From: Pelomonas sp. BJYL3
Lineage (GTDB): Bacteria > Pseudomonadota > Gammaproteobacteria > Burkholderiales > Burkholderiaceae_C
Reading direction: 5' to 3'
Assembly (NCBI RefSeq): GCF_027257975.1
Contig: NZ_JANZKX010000007.1
Span: 324,692-388,691, forward strand
Length of the DNA stretch: 64,000 bases
This document shows, in pieces, positions 9,439 to 18,452 of this stretch. How positions within the stretch are numbered: the stretch's first letter is position 1; each line of letters starts with the position of its first letter. The notes beneath the pieces are model-generated. The model saw only the letters and a program-made list of their open reading frames with translations, ran no database searches and was not told the DNA's origin. Both the position numbers and the translations under genes were made by a program.

Positions 9439-11139
9439 ATGAGCGTGGCGGATCAGGTCTCGATGCACAAGGCGAAACGCTACTGGCCCCCGCGCCTGCC
9501 CCGGCAGCTGGTGCTGCCGGAAACGTCCCTGTGGTTCAACCTGGAGGTCGCCGCCCGGCGCTTTCCGTCCAAGCCGGTCACGCTGTATGGCGGCGCGTCC
9601 ATGAGCTACGCACAGCTGCAGGCGCAGGCCGAGGCGCTGGCGGGCTGGTGGCAGTCCCGGGGGCTGCAGCGGGGGGACCGCATCGGGCTGTACATGCAGA
9701 ACTGCCCGCAGTTCCTGGTCGCCTTCTACGCCGCCATGCGGGCCGATGCCGTGGTCGTGCCCATCAACCCGATGAACAAGGCCGAGGAGCTGGCTCATCT
9801 GCTGAGCGACTCCGGCGCGCGCGGCCTGGCGTTCGCGGCGGATCTGTCGCCCGTCGTGCAGCAGGCGCTGGCCGGCCTGGCGCAGGCTCCGGTGCTGCTG
9901 GGCCTCCATTACGCCGATGCCCTGCCGCCGCACGGCCCACCGCAGGACGAAGGCTTCAGCCCGGCCCTTCGCGAGTGGCTCACGGCCCGGCCGCCGCTGC
10001 CGCCGGGCGCGACGCACTGGACGGAGGCCCTGCAGACCGCGCCGCCCGCGCAGCCCGCCGTGAGCGGTCCCGACGACCTCGCCCTGCTGCCCTACACCTC
10101 GGGCACCACGGGCCTGCCCAAGGGCTGCATGCACACGCATCGCAGCCTGATGGCCAACTGCTGCGGCGGCGGCCTGTGGGGATCGGCCTCGCCCGAGGCC
10201 GTCAGCCTGGCCGTGGTGCCCATGTTCCACATCACCGGCCTGCTCTACGGCGTGCTCTCGCCGGTCTACTACGGCTCGACCCTGGTGCTGCTGCCGCGCT
10301 GGGACCGCGAGCTCGCCGGCCGGGCGATCTCTCGCCATGGCGTCACGCACTGGACCTGCGTGCCCACCATGATCATCGACCTCTTCGCCAGCCCCAACTA
10401 CCGCAGCTTCGAGCTCGGCAGCCTGCGCTACCTCAGCGGCGGCGGCACGGCCATGCCGCAGGCGGTGGCACAGCGCCTGCTCGACGAGTTCGGCCTGCAG
10501 TTCGCGGAGGGCTATGGCCTCACCGAGACCGCCGCTCCCACGCATGCCAACCCGCCCGAGCGCGCCAAGCTGCAGTGCCTGGGCATTCCCATCTTCGGGG
10601 TGGACTCGCGCGTGGTGGACCCGGACACCCTGCAGGAGCTGCCCCCCGGCGAGGTGGGCGAGATCATCAGCGCCGGCCCCATGCTGTTCCAGGGCTACTG
10701 GCAGCAGCCCGAGGCCACGGCGGCGGCCTTTGTCGAGATCGACGGCCGCCGCTTCTTCCGCACCGGTGATCTCGGCCGCATGGACGAAGAGGGCTACTTC
10801 TTCCTCACCGACCGCCTGAAACGCATGATCAATGCCAGCGGCTTCAAGGTCTGGCCCTCGGAGGTGGAGCTGCTGCTGTTCCAGCATCCCGGCGTGCAGG
10901 AGGCCTGCGTGATCGCCACCCGCGACGCCTACCGCGGCGAGTCCGTCAAGGCCGTCGTGGTGCCCCGCGCCGAAGCCCGGGGGACGCTGACGGAGGAGGC
11001 CCTCATCGCCTGGGCGCGCGAGCACATGGCGGCCTACAAGGTGCCGCGCAGCGTGGAGTTCGTGGAGGCCCTGCCCAAGTCCGGGGCGGGCAAGGTGATG
11101 TGGCGGGTGCTGCAGGCGCGCGAGAACGAAGCCCGCTGA
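9439..11139 (+). CDS. Acyl-CoA ligase, AMP-forming
   Basis: 566-residue member of the ANL (AMP-binding) superfamily, activating a carboxylic acid, probably a fatty acid, to its CoA thioester through an acyl-adenylate. It has the P-loop YTSGTTGLPKG (219-229), the A5 motif EGYGLTE (357-363), TGDLGRMDEEGYFF and the hinge region DRLKRMINASGFKVWPSE. The acylation lysine is near the end in PKSGAGKV. The start at 9439 follows GGGAGAG at good spacing; the longer upstream reading frame lacks such support. Chain-length specificity cannot be read from sequence. It stands alone, divergent from argG. Confidence 0.85.
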   Translation: MSVADQVSMHKAKRYWPPRLPRQLVLPETSLWFNLEVAARRFPSKPVTLYGGASMSYAQLQAQAEALAGWWQSRGLQRGDRIGLYMQNCPQFLVAFYAAMRADAVVVPINPMNKAEELAHLLSDSGARGLAFAADLSPVVQQALAGLAQAPVLLGLHYADALPPHGPPQDEGFSPALREWLTARPPLPPGATHWTEALQTAPPAQPAVSGPDDLALLPYTSGTTGLPKGCMHTHRSLMANCCGGGLWGSASPEAVSLAVVPMFHITGLLYGVLSPVYYGSTLVLLPRWDRELAGRAISRHGVTHWTCVPTMIIDLFASPNYRSFELGSLRYLSGGGTAMPQAVAQRLLDEFGLQFAEGYGLTETAAPTHANPPERAKLQCLGIPIFGVDSRVVDPDTLQELPPGEVGEIISAGPMLFQGYWQQPEATAAAFVEIDGRRFFRTGDLGRMDEEGYFFLTDRLKRMINASGFKVWPSEVELLLFQHPGVQEACVIATRDAYRGESVKAVVVPRAEARGTLTEEALIAWAREHMAAYKVPRSVEFVEALPKSGAGKVMWRVLQARENEAR

Positions 11140-11168
11140 CGCCGTTCAGGTCCCGCCCAGGTCCTGCT

Positions 11169-11203
11169 CAGACCCTGTTCAGACCCTGTTCAGACCTGAC
11201 CCC
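11169..11203. repeat. Short tandem repeat ending in the CAGACCTGACCCC motif
   Basis: Two exact 11-bp units (CAGACCCTGTT, 11169-11179 and 11180-11190) are followed by CAGACCTGACCCC (11191-11203). The last block is a variant of a motif recurring at 32674, 48181, 48229 and 61323. It sits in the gap between the ligase and the convergent acetyltransferase. Confidence 0.55.
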
Positions 11204-11220
11204 GCGGGCGGCGCCCCGGC

Positions 11221-11481
11221 TCAGCCCCTGCGGCCCTGCCGGCGCAGATAGCTCGCCACATAGCTGCAGGCGGGAATCACCTGCAACTGCTGCTCGCCGG
11301 CCCATTGCAGGCCGGCCGCGACAAGCCGGGCCGCCAGGCCCCGACCCTGCAGGGCCGGGGGCACGCCGGTGTGGGTGAAGACCACGGCGTCGCCCTGGCG
11401 CTGGTAGTCCAGCACGCAGCGCTGGCCGGGCTCGGGTTCGAGCCAGAACTGCTGCGCTGCGCTGTCGTGCCGGACGTCCAT
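11221..11481 (-). CDS. Small GNAT-like N-acetyltransferase (YjdJ type)
   Basis: 86-residue protein matching the compact acetyltransferase family of YjdJ (COG2388). The acetyl-CoA-binding loop is PPALQGRGLAARLV (about residues 42-55), followed by a helix and a short strand with VIPACSYVASYL. It lacks the N-terminal half of ordinary GNAT enzymes, which is normal for this family. Substrate unknown. It lies 15 bp after the peptidase gene on the same strand and may be co-transcribed. Confidence 0.75.
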   Translation of the reverse strand: MDVRHDSAAQQFWLEPEPGQRCVLDYQRQGDAVVFTHTGVPPALQGRGLAARLVAAGLQWAGEQQLQVIPACSYVASYLRRQGRRG

Positions 11482-11496
11482 GGTCTTGCGTGGGCT

Positions 11497-13659
11497 TCAG
11501 CGGCCCAGTTGCTGCCAGAGGTAGCTGTATTCCAGGGCCTGCAGGGTGGCGCGCTGCTCGTTGTCGGCCGCACCGCCGTGACCGCCCTCGGTGTTCTCGT
11601 AATAGTAGACCTCGTGGCCCAGCTCGGTCATGCGGGCGACCATCTTGCGGGCATGGCCGGGGTGGACCCGGTCGTCACGCGTCGAGGTGGTGAAGAAGAC
11701 CTTGGGGTAGGTCTTGTCCTTGCTGACGTTGTGGTACGGGCTGTACTGGCGGATCACTTCCCAGTCCTTGGCATCGTCCGGGTTGCCGTACTCGGCCATC
11801 CAGGAGGCGCCGGCCAGCAGCTTGTGGAAGCGGCGCATGTCCAGCAGGGGCACCTGGCAGACCACGGCATTGAAGAGGTCCGGGCGCTGCGTGAAGGTGG
11901 CGCCCATCAGCAGGCCGCCGTTGCTGCCGCCCATGATGCCCAGGTGGCGGGGCGAGGTGATCTTCGCCTTCACCAGGTCCTCGGCCACGGCGATGAAGTC
12001 CTCGTAGCTGCGCTGCTTGTTGGCCTTGATGGCGGCCTGGTGCCAGGCCGGGCCGAACTCGCCGCCGCCGCGGATGTTGGCCAGCACGTAGACGCCGCCC
12101 CGGCTCAGCCAGGCACGGCCGCGGCCACCGGAGTAGCCCGGCTGCAGCGAGACCTCGAAGCCGCCGTAGCCGTACAGCAGCGTGGGGTTGCTGCCGTCTG
12201 CCGTGGCGCCCTTGGGCCAGATCACGAAGTAGGGCACGCGGGTGCCGTCCTTGCTGATGGCGAAGCGCTGCTCGGCGCGCATGCCGGCCGCGTCGAACTG
12301 GGCCTGGCGGGACTTCAGCACCTGGCGCTCGTCGCTGCCGGTGCGGGCCAGGAAGAGGGTGTCGGGCGTGAGGAAGTCCGTGTAGTAGAGGAAGTAGCGC
12401 TCGGCCAGCTCGTCCTTGGGCAGCTCGCTGTCATACAGCGCGCCGGTATGCAGGGCGCCGGGGAAGGGCGCCTTGACCTCGCGGTGCTGCGGAGCCTGGG
12501 CCTTGCTGAAGTCCCACTCCTCGAGCTTGCTGGCGACCTGGTCGATGACCGACAGCAGCACGCGGCTGCGGGTCAGGCTGTAGCCCGAGAGCGAGCGCGT
12601 GGCCGTGGGCTGGAACAGCACCTTGAACTTGCGCTCACCGCGCTGGTAGGCCTTGAGGTCGGTGATCAGCAGGGAACCGCTCTTGAAGGTGTTGCCGGCG
12701 ACGGTCCAGTCATTGCGCGGCTTGAGCAGCATCCAGGGGCCCCAGAAGCCGGACTCGACATCGTCAGGAATCTCCAGCTTCACCAGCTTGCCGCCCTGCA
12801 GCAGGAAGCTGCTGCTGGTGTAGAAGTCCAGGGCGCGCTGGAAGAGCACGCGCTGGTGGCCCGGCGTGCGGTCCACCAGCACGCTGGCGGCCACGTCCTT
12901 GGCCTCGCCCTCGAAGACGGTTCGCGCTTCGCTCAGGGGCGTGCCGCGCTTCCATTGCTTGATGACGCGGGGATAGCCGGAGTCCGTCAGGCTGCCGGGG
13001 CCGAAGTCGGTGCCCACGAAGAGGGTGTTCTCGTCCAGCCAGGTCAGCTGGCTCTTGGCCTCGGGCAGCTCGAAGCCGCCCTTGATGAACTGCTTGGTGA
13101 CGGTGTCGAATTCGCGGCTGACCTGGGCGTCCGAACCGCCGCGCGAGAGGTTGACCATGCAGCGGCGGTAGCTGGGGCCCAGGCACTGCGCGCCGTGGAA
13201 GACCCAGCTCTCACCTTCGGCGGCGCCCAGGGCGTCGAGGTCCAGCACCGTTTCCCAGGCGGGATCGGTCTTCTGGTACTCGGCCAGCGTGGTGCGGCGC
13301 CACAGGCCGCGCTTGTGCTGCTCGTCCTGCCAGAGGTTGTACAGGAAGCCGCCCATGCGGCTCACGCCCGGAATGCGGTCGCGCGCATTGAGCACGCCAA
13401 GCAGGTCCTTGCGGATGGGTTCGAACTCGGGCCGTGCCTTGAGCACCTTGAAGCTGGCCTCGTTGCGTTCCTTGACCCAGGCGAGCGGCTTCTCGCCCAG
13501 CACCTCTTCCAGCCACTGGTGGGGGTCGGCGGGTTCAGGGGCGCTGGCCGCCTCGGCGGCATACAGCGCACCCGGCAGCAGGGCGGCGGCAAGGCTCACG
13601 GCGGCTCCCAGGGTGGTCAGTTGGCGGCGCTTCAGGCGCAGCAGGTCCAAGGTCTTCAT
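11497..13659 (-). CDS. Prolyl oligopeptidase family serine peptidase (S9A)
   Basis: 720-residue exported peptidase. An N-terminal signal (basic MKTLDLLRLKRRQ, then a hydrophobic run ending GALYAAEA) indicates periplasmic location. A beta-propeller region is followed by a C-terminal alpha/beta hydrolase domain with nucleophile S579 in GGSNGG, aspartate near 662-663 in STRDDRVHPGHA and H694 in EGGHGG. Members cleave short peptides after proline or, in related subfamilies, other residues. The length matches bacterial S9A enzymes with a signal peptide. Confidence 0.88.
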   Translation of the reverse strand: MKTLDLLRLKRRQLTTLGAAVSLAAALLPGALYAAEAASAPEPADPHQWLEEVLGEKPLAWVKERNEASFKVLKARPEFEPIRKDLLGVLNARDRIPGVSRMGGFLYNLWQDEQHKRGLWRRTTLAEYQKTDPAWETVLDLDALGAAEGESWVFHGAQCLGPSYRRCMVNLSRGGSDAQVSREFDTVTKQFIKGGFELPEAKSQLTWLDENTLFVGTDFGPGSLTDSGYPRVIKQWKRGTPLSEARTVFEGEAKDVAASVLVDRTPGHQRVLFQRALDFYTSSSFLLQGGKLVKLEIPDDVESGFWGPWMLLKPRNDWTVAGNTFKSGSLLITDLKAYQRGERKFKVLFQPTATRSLSGYSLTRSRVLLSVIDQVASKLEEWDFSKAQAPQHREVKAPFPGALHTGALYDSELPKDELAERYFLYYTDFLTPDTLFLARTGSDERQVLKSRQAQFDAAGMRAEQRFAISKDGTRVPYFVIWPKGATADGSNPTLLYGYGGFEVSLQPGYSGGRGRAWLSRGGVYVLANIRGGGEFGPAWHQAAIKANKQRSYEDFIAVAEDLVKAKITSPRHLGIMGGSNGGLLMGATFTQRPDLFNAVVCQVPLLDMRRFHKLLAGASWMAEYGNPDDAKDWEVIRQYSPYHNVSKDKTYPKVFFTTSTRDDRVHPGHARKMVARMTELGHEVYYYENTEGGHGGAADNEQRATLQALEYSYLWQQLGR

Positions 13660-13718
13660 CGCTTCTCCGGCATTGTTGTTCGGGCCGCCCTCCTGGCAGC
13701 CGGGCCGGAGTCTAGCCC

Positions 13719-14279
13719 TCAGGCCGTAGGGTGCTTAAGGGCATGGGGGTGAATCTCCAATTGACGCGAAGGCGTGGAGACGTATACCTGCCCGTCCTGG
13801 ATGCTGATCTGCAGCTGCATGCTGCGCTCGGCGAAGGCGGCCAGGGCCTGCGTCTCCTCGGCGCTGATCTGCCAGACAGCCAGCTTCGGTGCCCGCGTGA
13901 GCTTGCTCTCGATGCCGGCCCACCAGATCGGCGTGCTGGCCGCATAGCAATAGAGGGTGACGCGTTCGGCGCGACCATGCGCCTTCATGAGGCGGCGCTC
14001 GTCGGGTTGGCCGAGGTCGATCCAGTGCACCACTTCGCCAGTCAGGTCCAGCTGCCACAGGTCGGGGTCGTCCACCTCGGACAGGCCCTTGGTGAACTCC
14101 AGCCGGCCGCGCATCTCGTCCGCCGGCACGTTCAGGGCATAGGCCAGCACGCGCAGCATCATGCGCTCGTCGGTCTCGCTGGGATGCTTGGCGATGGTGA
14201 GGTGGTGCTCGCCGTAGACATGGCGGTCCATGTCGGCGATGTTGAGCAGGGCCTTGTAGATGGTTGCCTTGAGTGCCAT
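13719..14279 (-). CDS. yaeQ: YaeQ family protein
   Basis: 186-residue protein starting MALKATIYKALLNIADMDRH, the family hallmark, with DERMMLRVLAYAL and WIDLGQPDERRLMKA. YaeQ has a PD-(D/E)XK nuclease-like fold; its cellular role is not settled, although E. coli YaeQ can compensate for loss of RfaH. The start at 14279 is set by conservation; the long in-frame upstream extension runs antisense into the next gene and is not credible. Confidence 0.88.
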   Translation of the reverse strand: MALKATIYKALLNIADMDRHVYGEHHLTIAKHPSETDERMMLRVLAYALNVPADEMRGRLEFTKGLSEVDDPDLWQLDLTGEVVHWIDLGQPDERRLMKAHGRAERVTLYCYAASTPIWWAGIESKLTRAPKLAVWQISAEETQALAAFAERSMQLQISIQDGQVYVSTPSRQLEIHPHALKHPTA

Positions 14280-14460
14280 GGGGAAATCTCGAGAGGGGCA
14301 GCGCGGCGGGGCCTGCCTCGGGGTTTGGGGTTTCGCGGGCGATTGCGGGCGAAAGGGGCGGATTATCCCCGGCCAGGCGTGGCGGCGGCTCGTGGCATGA
14401 TTCCGGCTTTGCGCCAGCCGGCGCGTCCTTAGCTGTACTTCAGCATCAGCCCGTACTGCC

Positions 14461-15135
14461 ATGAAACGAATCCTCCTCTCCGTCTGCCTGGCCGCCCTCC
14501 TGCCGGCCCTGGCCTCCGCCCAGACCGCCAATCCCAATGCCAAGGTCGACCCCAAGAACAACAAGGTCAGCCGCCCGGTGGTGGACAAGCCCAAGCAGAA
14601 GCTGATGACGCGCGACGAGCTGCGTGCCTGCCTCAACAAGCAGGCCAGCAACGACGCCGAGGCCAAGGCCGTGCTGGCCGCTGAAGCCGACTACAAGAAG
14701 GAGCGCGAGCGCCTGATGAGCGAGAAGGAGCAGCTCACAAAGGAAGGCGAGGCCATCGACGCCAACGCCAGCGCCATCAAGGCGGAGCAGGCCGAGCTGA
14801 TCAAGTCCAACGAGGAACTGAAGGTCAAGCTGCCCGAGATGAGCCGCAGCGAACAGAAGGCTGCCATCGAGGGCTACAACGTCCGCGCCAAGGCCAATGA
14901 CGCCAAGATCGAGGCCCACAACAAGAACAAGGACGAGTACATGGCCAAGGCCAAGGCCTTCGACGCCGCCATCGAGAAGTTCAACAAGACCGGCAAGGAT
15001 CTCGAGACCCGCAGCCTGGACCACCTCGACGCCGTCGACGGCTGGAAGAAGGCCTGCGGCAACAAGGCCTATGACGAGGCCGACGAGATCGCGATCAAGA
15101 AGGAACAGGCCGCCGCTGCGGCTGCCGGCAAGTAA
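14461..15135 (+). CDS. Secreted coiled-coil protein of unknown function
   Basis: 224-residue protein with a signal peptide cleaved after ALASA (about residue 20). The mature part is almost entirely charged heptad-like helix, rich in Lys, Glu and Ala (EREREL/MSEKEQLTKEGE type), from about 60 to 185. Two cysteines (in LRACLNKQ and KKACGNKAY) flank the helix and could form a disulfide that closes a helical hairpin. The C-terminus is an alanine run. I do not recognise a named family. A strong terminator follows, so it is probably a single-gene transcript. Confidence 0.75.
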   Translation: MKRILLSVCLAALLPALASAQTANPNAKVDPKNNKVSRPVVDKPKQKLMTRDELRACLNKQASNDAEAKAVLAAEADYKKERERLMSEKEQLTKEGEAIDANASAIKAEQAELIKSNEELKVKLPEMSRSEQKAAIEGYNVRAKANDAKIEAHNKNKDEYMAKAKAFDAAIEKFNKTGKDLETRSLDHLDAVDGWKKACGNKAYDEADEIAIKKEQAAAAAAGK

Positions 15136-15152
15136 GCCAGCCCGCCAGGAAC

Positions 15153-15187
15153 AAGGCGCCGACCCTCGCGGGTGCGGCGCCTTTTTT
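15153..15187 (+). terminator. Strong intrinsic terminator
   Basis: A stem of about 13 bp with one bulge (AAGGCGCCG-ACCC / GGGT-GCGGCGCCTT), loop TCGC, followed by six T. It lies 17 bp after the coiled-coil gene. Confidence 0.9.
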
Positions 15188-15203
15188 CATGGGGCCGTGG
15201 CGC

Positions 15204-15626
15204 TCAGCGCGGGCCGTAGAAGCGGTCCAGCCCGGCCAGGAAGATCTTGAAGTCGATGGGCTTGGTCCAGTAGTCGGCAAAGCCTGCCGCGGTGGCCCGG
15301 CGCACGTCCTCGGGCATGGCATTGGCCGACAGCGCCACGCAGGGAATGGGCGCTGTCGAGGCGTCGGCGCGCAGGGCCTGCAGCAGCTGGTGGCCGTCGC
15401 CATCGGGCAGCTGCATGTCCACCAGGATGAGGCGGGGCTGGAGCCTTGCGGCCTGCTGCAGCCCCTCGGCCACGGTCTCGGCGCCGAACAGGGTGATGCC
15501 GCCGCGCTTGTTGACCAGCTCCTCGACGATCAGCATGTTGATGGGGTTGTCCTCGACATAGAGCAGGCGAGGCAGCTCGCTGGCAGCAGCATCGGGAGCG
15601 GAGTCGGGCATCATCGAGGCGGTCAT
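15204..15626 (-). CDS. Single-domain response regulator (CheY-like receiver)
   Basis: 140-residue protein that is only a receiver domain. It has the acidic pair ED in LLYVEDNP, phospho-acceptor aspartate in ILVDMQLPDGDG, the conserved Ser in ALSANAMP and Lys in YWTKPID. The VEDNPIN and NAMPEDV segments resemble receivers of hybrid kinases, so it may accept phosphate in a phosphorelay. A start at 15626 is preferred over the ATG 18 bp upstream because GGAAAAG precedes it by 7 nt. A candidate partner is the HPt-ended kinase at 5049-7301 (inference only). Confidence 0.88.
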   Translation of the reverse strand: MTASMMPDSAPDAAASELPRLLYVEDNPINMLIVEELVNKRGGITLFGAETVAEGLQQAARLQPRLILVDMQLPDGDGHQLLQALRADASTAPIPCVALSANAMPEDVRRATAAGFADYWTKPIDFKIFLAGLDRFYGPR

Positions 15627-15767
15627 GGTGTTACTTTTCCGCATTGTGGGCCCGGCATGGCACTATCTTGACCCAGGGCAAGACCTGGCCCCCGGGAATC
15701 GGGGACACCATGCAGGACCGGTCCCCGGGGCCGGCCGTGGCAGCATCACAGCAGCGAGGTCTCAGCA

Positions 15768-16832
15768 ATGCATATCGGGATTCTGACAGGTGGCGGGGAC
15801 TGCCCCGGGCTCAATGCGGTGATCCGCGCGGTCACGCTGGCGCTCATCGAACGCTGCGGTGCCACGGTCACCGGCATCGAGCGCGGCTTCCTGGGTCTGC
15901 TGGATGGCCGCTGCCGATCACTGGACGCGCCCACCGTGCGCGGCCTCATCGCCGAGGGCGGCACCATCCTGGGCACCCACAACCGGGCCGATCCATTCCA
16001 CTACTTCGGCGCCGGCGGCGCCGACTGCTCCGGCCATGCGCTGGACTTCCTGGGGCGCCAGAACATCGACGCGCTCGTGGTCATCGGTGGCGACGGCACC
16101 ATGACCATCGCCGAGCGCTTCGCCCGCCTGGGCGTGCCGGTCGTGGGCGTGCCCAAGACCATCGACAACGACCTGATGCTCAACGAGCGCAGCTTCGGCT
16201 TCGACTCCGCCGTCACGGTGGTCAGCGAGGCTCTGGGCCGGCTTCAGACCACGGCGCGCAGCCATGGCCGGCTGATGATCGTCGAGACCATGGGCCGCTA
16301 CGCCGGCTGGATCGCGCTGGAGGGCGGCCTGGCGGGCGGCGCGGACGCCATCCTGATCCCGGAGCAGAGCTACCGGCTCGACCAGCTCGCCGCCTTTGCG
16401 CGCCAGCGCGCCCACGAGCAAGGCTTTGCCTTGCTGTGCGTGGCCGAAGGCGCCAAGGCCCTGGGCGGCGAATGGGTGATCCAGCGCCACCTCGACGACA
16501 GCCCGGATCCGCTGCGCCTGGGCGGCATCGGCCAGCGGCTGATGGGGGACCTGGAAGCCCAGCTGGGCAGCGAGGTGGAGATCCGCTGCACCCTGCTGGG
16601 CCACCTCCAGCGCGGCGGCTCGCCCACGGCCTTCGACCGCGTGCTGGCCACGCGCTTCGGCGTGGCGGCGGCCGGCCTGGTGATGCGCGGGCAGTTCGGC
16701 CGCATGGTGGCCCTGCAGGGCGACCGCTGCGTGGACGTCGGACTGGGCGAGGTCGCGGGCCAGAACCGCTGCGTGCCCCTGGACCACGAGCGCCTGCAGG
16801 TGGCCCGGGAGCTGGGTATCTTCCTAGGGTAA
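15768..16832 (+). CDS. pfkA: 6-phosphofructokinase (group III, predicted ATP-dependent)
   Basis: 354-residue enzyme phosphorylating fructose 6-phosphate at C1 in glycolysis. Motifs: LTGGGDCPGLN (7-17), IGGDGT (106-111), PKTIDND (129-135), METMGRY-type VETMGRYAGW and HLQRGGSPTAFDR. At the position equivalent to E. coli 104 it has Gly (G110), as in ATP users; at position 124 it has Lys (K130), typical of the mixed-substrate group III. In that group Gly plus Lys is associated with ATP dependence, and Asp plus Lys with pyrophosphate. Many Burkholderiales lack a PfkA and use Entner-Doudoroff, so its presence is metabolically notable. Confidence 0.9.
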   Translation: MHIGILTGGGDCPGLNAVIRAVTLALIERCGATVTGIERGFLGLLDGRCRSLDAPTVRGLIAEGGTILGTHNRADPFHYFGAGGADCSGHALDFLGRQNIDALVVIGGDGTMTIAERFARLGVPVVGVPKTIDNDLMLNERSFGFDSAVTVVSEALGRLQTTARSHGRLMIVETMGRYAGWIALEGGLAGGADAILIPEQSYRLDQLAAFARQRAHEQGFALLCVAEGAKALGGEWVIQRHLDDSPDPLRLGGIGQRLMGDLEAQLGSEVEIRCTLLGHLQRGGSPTAFDRVLATRFGVAAAGLVMRGQFGRMVALQGDRCVDVGLGEVAGQNRCVPLDHERLQVARELGIFLG

Positions 16833-16973
16833 ACCCGTTCATCGGCCGTCGCTGCAGTTCATCGCGGCTGATCGGCAACCCGTCCCGTGCGGCTTGGAAG
16901 GCCGGGGCCGGCTGGGCACAGTGCGTCCATCGCAGACCAGAAAGCACTTGCCCGCTTGCCCCAGGAGGTTCCC

Positions 16974-17261
16974 ATGAAGCCCGTGACCATCCCCTGCTAT
17001 GACCGCTATGCCCCGATCCGCCGCCTGGCCCTGGGCAGCGGCCTGTTGCTGGGACTCACGATCGGCGCCCTGATGGCGCTGCCCAGCCAGGCTGCCCTGC
17101 CGGCCAAGGCAGTGGTGCAGGTGCTGCCGCGGGTCGAGGTGAGCGGCAAGCGCATGCAGGTCGAGCAGCTGCCCACGGTGGTGATCAGCGGCCGCCGTGC
17201 CGATGCCGCCGATGTCCAGCTGGCCCATGCCGAGCCCGAAGGCACTGCGCTGACGCAATGA
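16974..17261 (+). CDS. Small exported or membrane-anchored protein, unknown
   Basis: 95 residues, starting at an ATG 6 nt after AGGAGG. Basic N-terminus, then one hydrophobic segment (about 20-42: LALGSGLLLGLTIGALMAL) ending PSQAALPA, which could be a signal peptide or an anchor. The remainder contains two similar short strands, VLPRVEVSGKRM and LPTVVISGRRAD, a small internal duplication. No family recognised. Confidence 0.55.
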   Translation: MKPVTIPCYDRYAPIRRLALGSGLLLGLTIGALMALPSQAALPAKAVVQVLPRVEVSGKRMQVEQLPTVVISGRRADAADVQLAHAEPEGTALTQ

Positions 17262-17279
17262 GCGTGGGCTGACTATGAT
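17251..17279 (+). promoter_or_regulatory. Sigma-70-type promoter of the short-chain dehydrogenase gene
   Basis: TGACGC (17251-17256), a 17-bp spacer and TATGAT (17274-17279), 39 bp before the start codon at 17319. The -35 overlaps the last codons and stop of the preceding small gene. Confidence 0.45.
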
Positions 17280-17318
17280 GCCGCGTCGGTCGAGTGGACC
17301 GGCCGCTTCCAGCCTCCC

Positions 17319-18098
17319 ATGAACATGCCTCAGTCCGACCTTCCTGCATCCAGTCCCCGGATTGCCCTTGTCACCGGCGCCGGCAGCGGCATCGGCCGCG
17401 CCGCCGCCCTCGGGCTGGCACAGGCCGGCTGGCAGCTGGTGCTGGTGGGCCGCCGTGAAGACGCCCTGCGCGAAACGCAGGCCGCCGCCGCCGAGCCCGC
17501 GTGCTGCCTGGTGCGCCCCTGCAATGTGGCCGACGCCGCCGCGGTGAAGGCGCTCTTTGCCGATGTGGAGCAGCGCTTTGGGCGCCTGGACCTGCTTTTC
17601 AACAACGCCGGGCTCAGTGCTCCGCCGCTGCCGGTGGAGGAACTCTCCTTCGAGCAGTGGCAGTCCGTGATGGACGTCAACCTCACCGGCAGTTTCCTCT
17701 GCGCCCAGGCCGCCTTCGGGCTGATGAAGCGGCAGGATCCGCGCGGCGGCCGCATCATCAACAACGGCTCGATCGCGGCCCACACGCCGCGCCCGAACTC
17801 GGCGCCCTACACCGCCACCAAGCACGCCATCACCGGCCTGACCAAGGCCCTGAGCCTGGACGGCCGGGACTTCGACATCGCGGTGGGCCAGATCGACATC
17901 GGCAACGCCGCCACCGAGATGGCCCGGCCCATGCAGCAGGGCGTGCGCCAGGCCAATGGCAGCATCGCGGTGGAGGCCACGATGGAGGTGCAGCAGGTGG
18001 CCGACACCCTGGTGCACCTGGCCCAGCTGCCCCTGTCCGTCAACGTGCCCTTCATGACCCTCATGGCCAACCGCATGCCTTACATTGGGCGCGGTTGA
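17319..18098 (+). CDS. Short-chain dehydrogenase/reductase
   Basis: 259-residue classical SDR with a Rossmann cofactor motif TGAGSGIG (19-26), NNAG in LLFNNAGLS, and the catalytic Ser-Tyr-Lys set S151, Y164 and K168 (YTATK). Arg residues after the second strand (VGRREDAL) favour NADP(H), an inference. The C-terminal variable part does not identify the substrate. It begins at an ATG 39 bp downstream of a good promoter. The next gene begins 28 bp after it and may be co-transcribed. Confidence 0.85.
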   Translation: MNMPQSDLPASSPRIALVTGAGSGIGRAAALGLAQAGWQLVLVGRREDALRETQAAAAEPACCLVRPCNVADAAAVKALFADVEQRFGRLDLLFNNAGLSAPPLPVEELSFEQWQSVMDVNLTGSFLCAQAAFGLMKRQDPRGGRIINNGSIAAHTPRPNSAPYTATKHAITGLTKALSLDGRDFDIAVGQIDIGNAATEMARPMQQGVRQANGSIAVEATMEVQQVADTLVHLAQLPLSVNVPFMTLMANRMPYIGRG

Positions 18099-18126
18099 GC
18101 GGAAGCTTGTCTCGAAAGGAACTGGT

Positions 18127-18441
18127 GTGTTCTCTGCCCTGATTTCCCTGCTGCTGCGCCTGGTGCTGGCCGTGGCGACGGCCATCCTGGTGCTGGGCCT
18201 GATGGCGCTGGCGCTGGCGACCCTGCTGGGCGTGGGCCTGTGGAGCCTGATCCGCGGTCGCAAGCCTGCGGTGGACCTGTCCGGCTTCGCGCGGGCACGG
18301 GCGTTCCGCGCCGGCCAGGGCTTTGGCCCGGGGCCGGCCCGCCGCACGCCGCCGGCAGACGTGGTGGACATCGAGGCCCGCGTGGTGGGCGAGGGCACCG
18401 AAGCTGGCGGCCGCCCGGCACTGCCGCCCCAGTCGCCCTGA
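18127..18441 (+). CDS. Small membrane protein of unknown function
   Basis: 104 residues, using a GTG at 18127 that follows AAAGGA by 6 nt; an ATG at 18085 lies inside the previous gene and has no ribosome binding site. One or two hydrophobic helices (about 5-45, rich in Leu and Ala) are followed by a basic stretch (LIRGRKPAVDL) and a proline/glycine-rich soluble tail. No family recognised. It is convergent with rsgA, 11 bp apart. Confidence 0.6.
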   Translation: MFSALISLLLRLVLAVATAILVLGLMALALATLLGVGLWSLIRGRKPAVDLSGFARARAFRAGQGFGPGPARRTPPADVVDIEARVVGEGTEAGGRPALPPQSP

Positions 18442-18452
18442 GTCCGCGGGGC

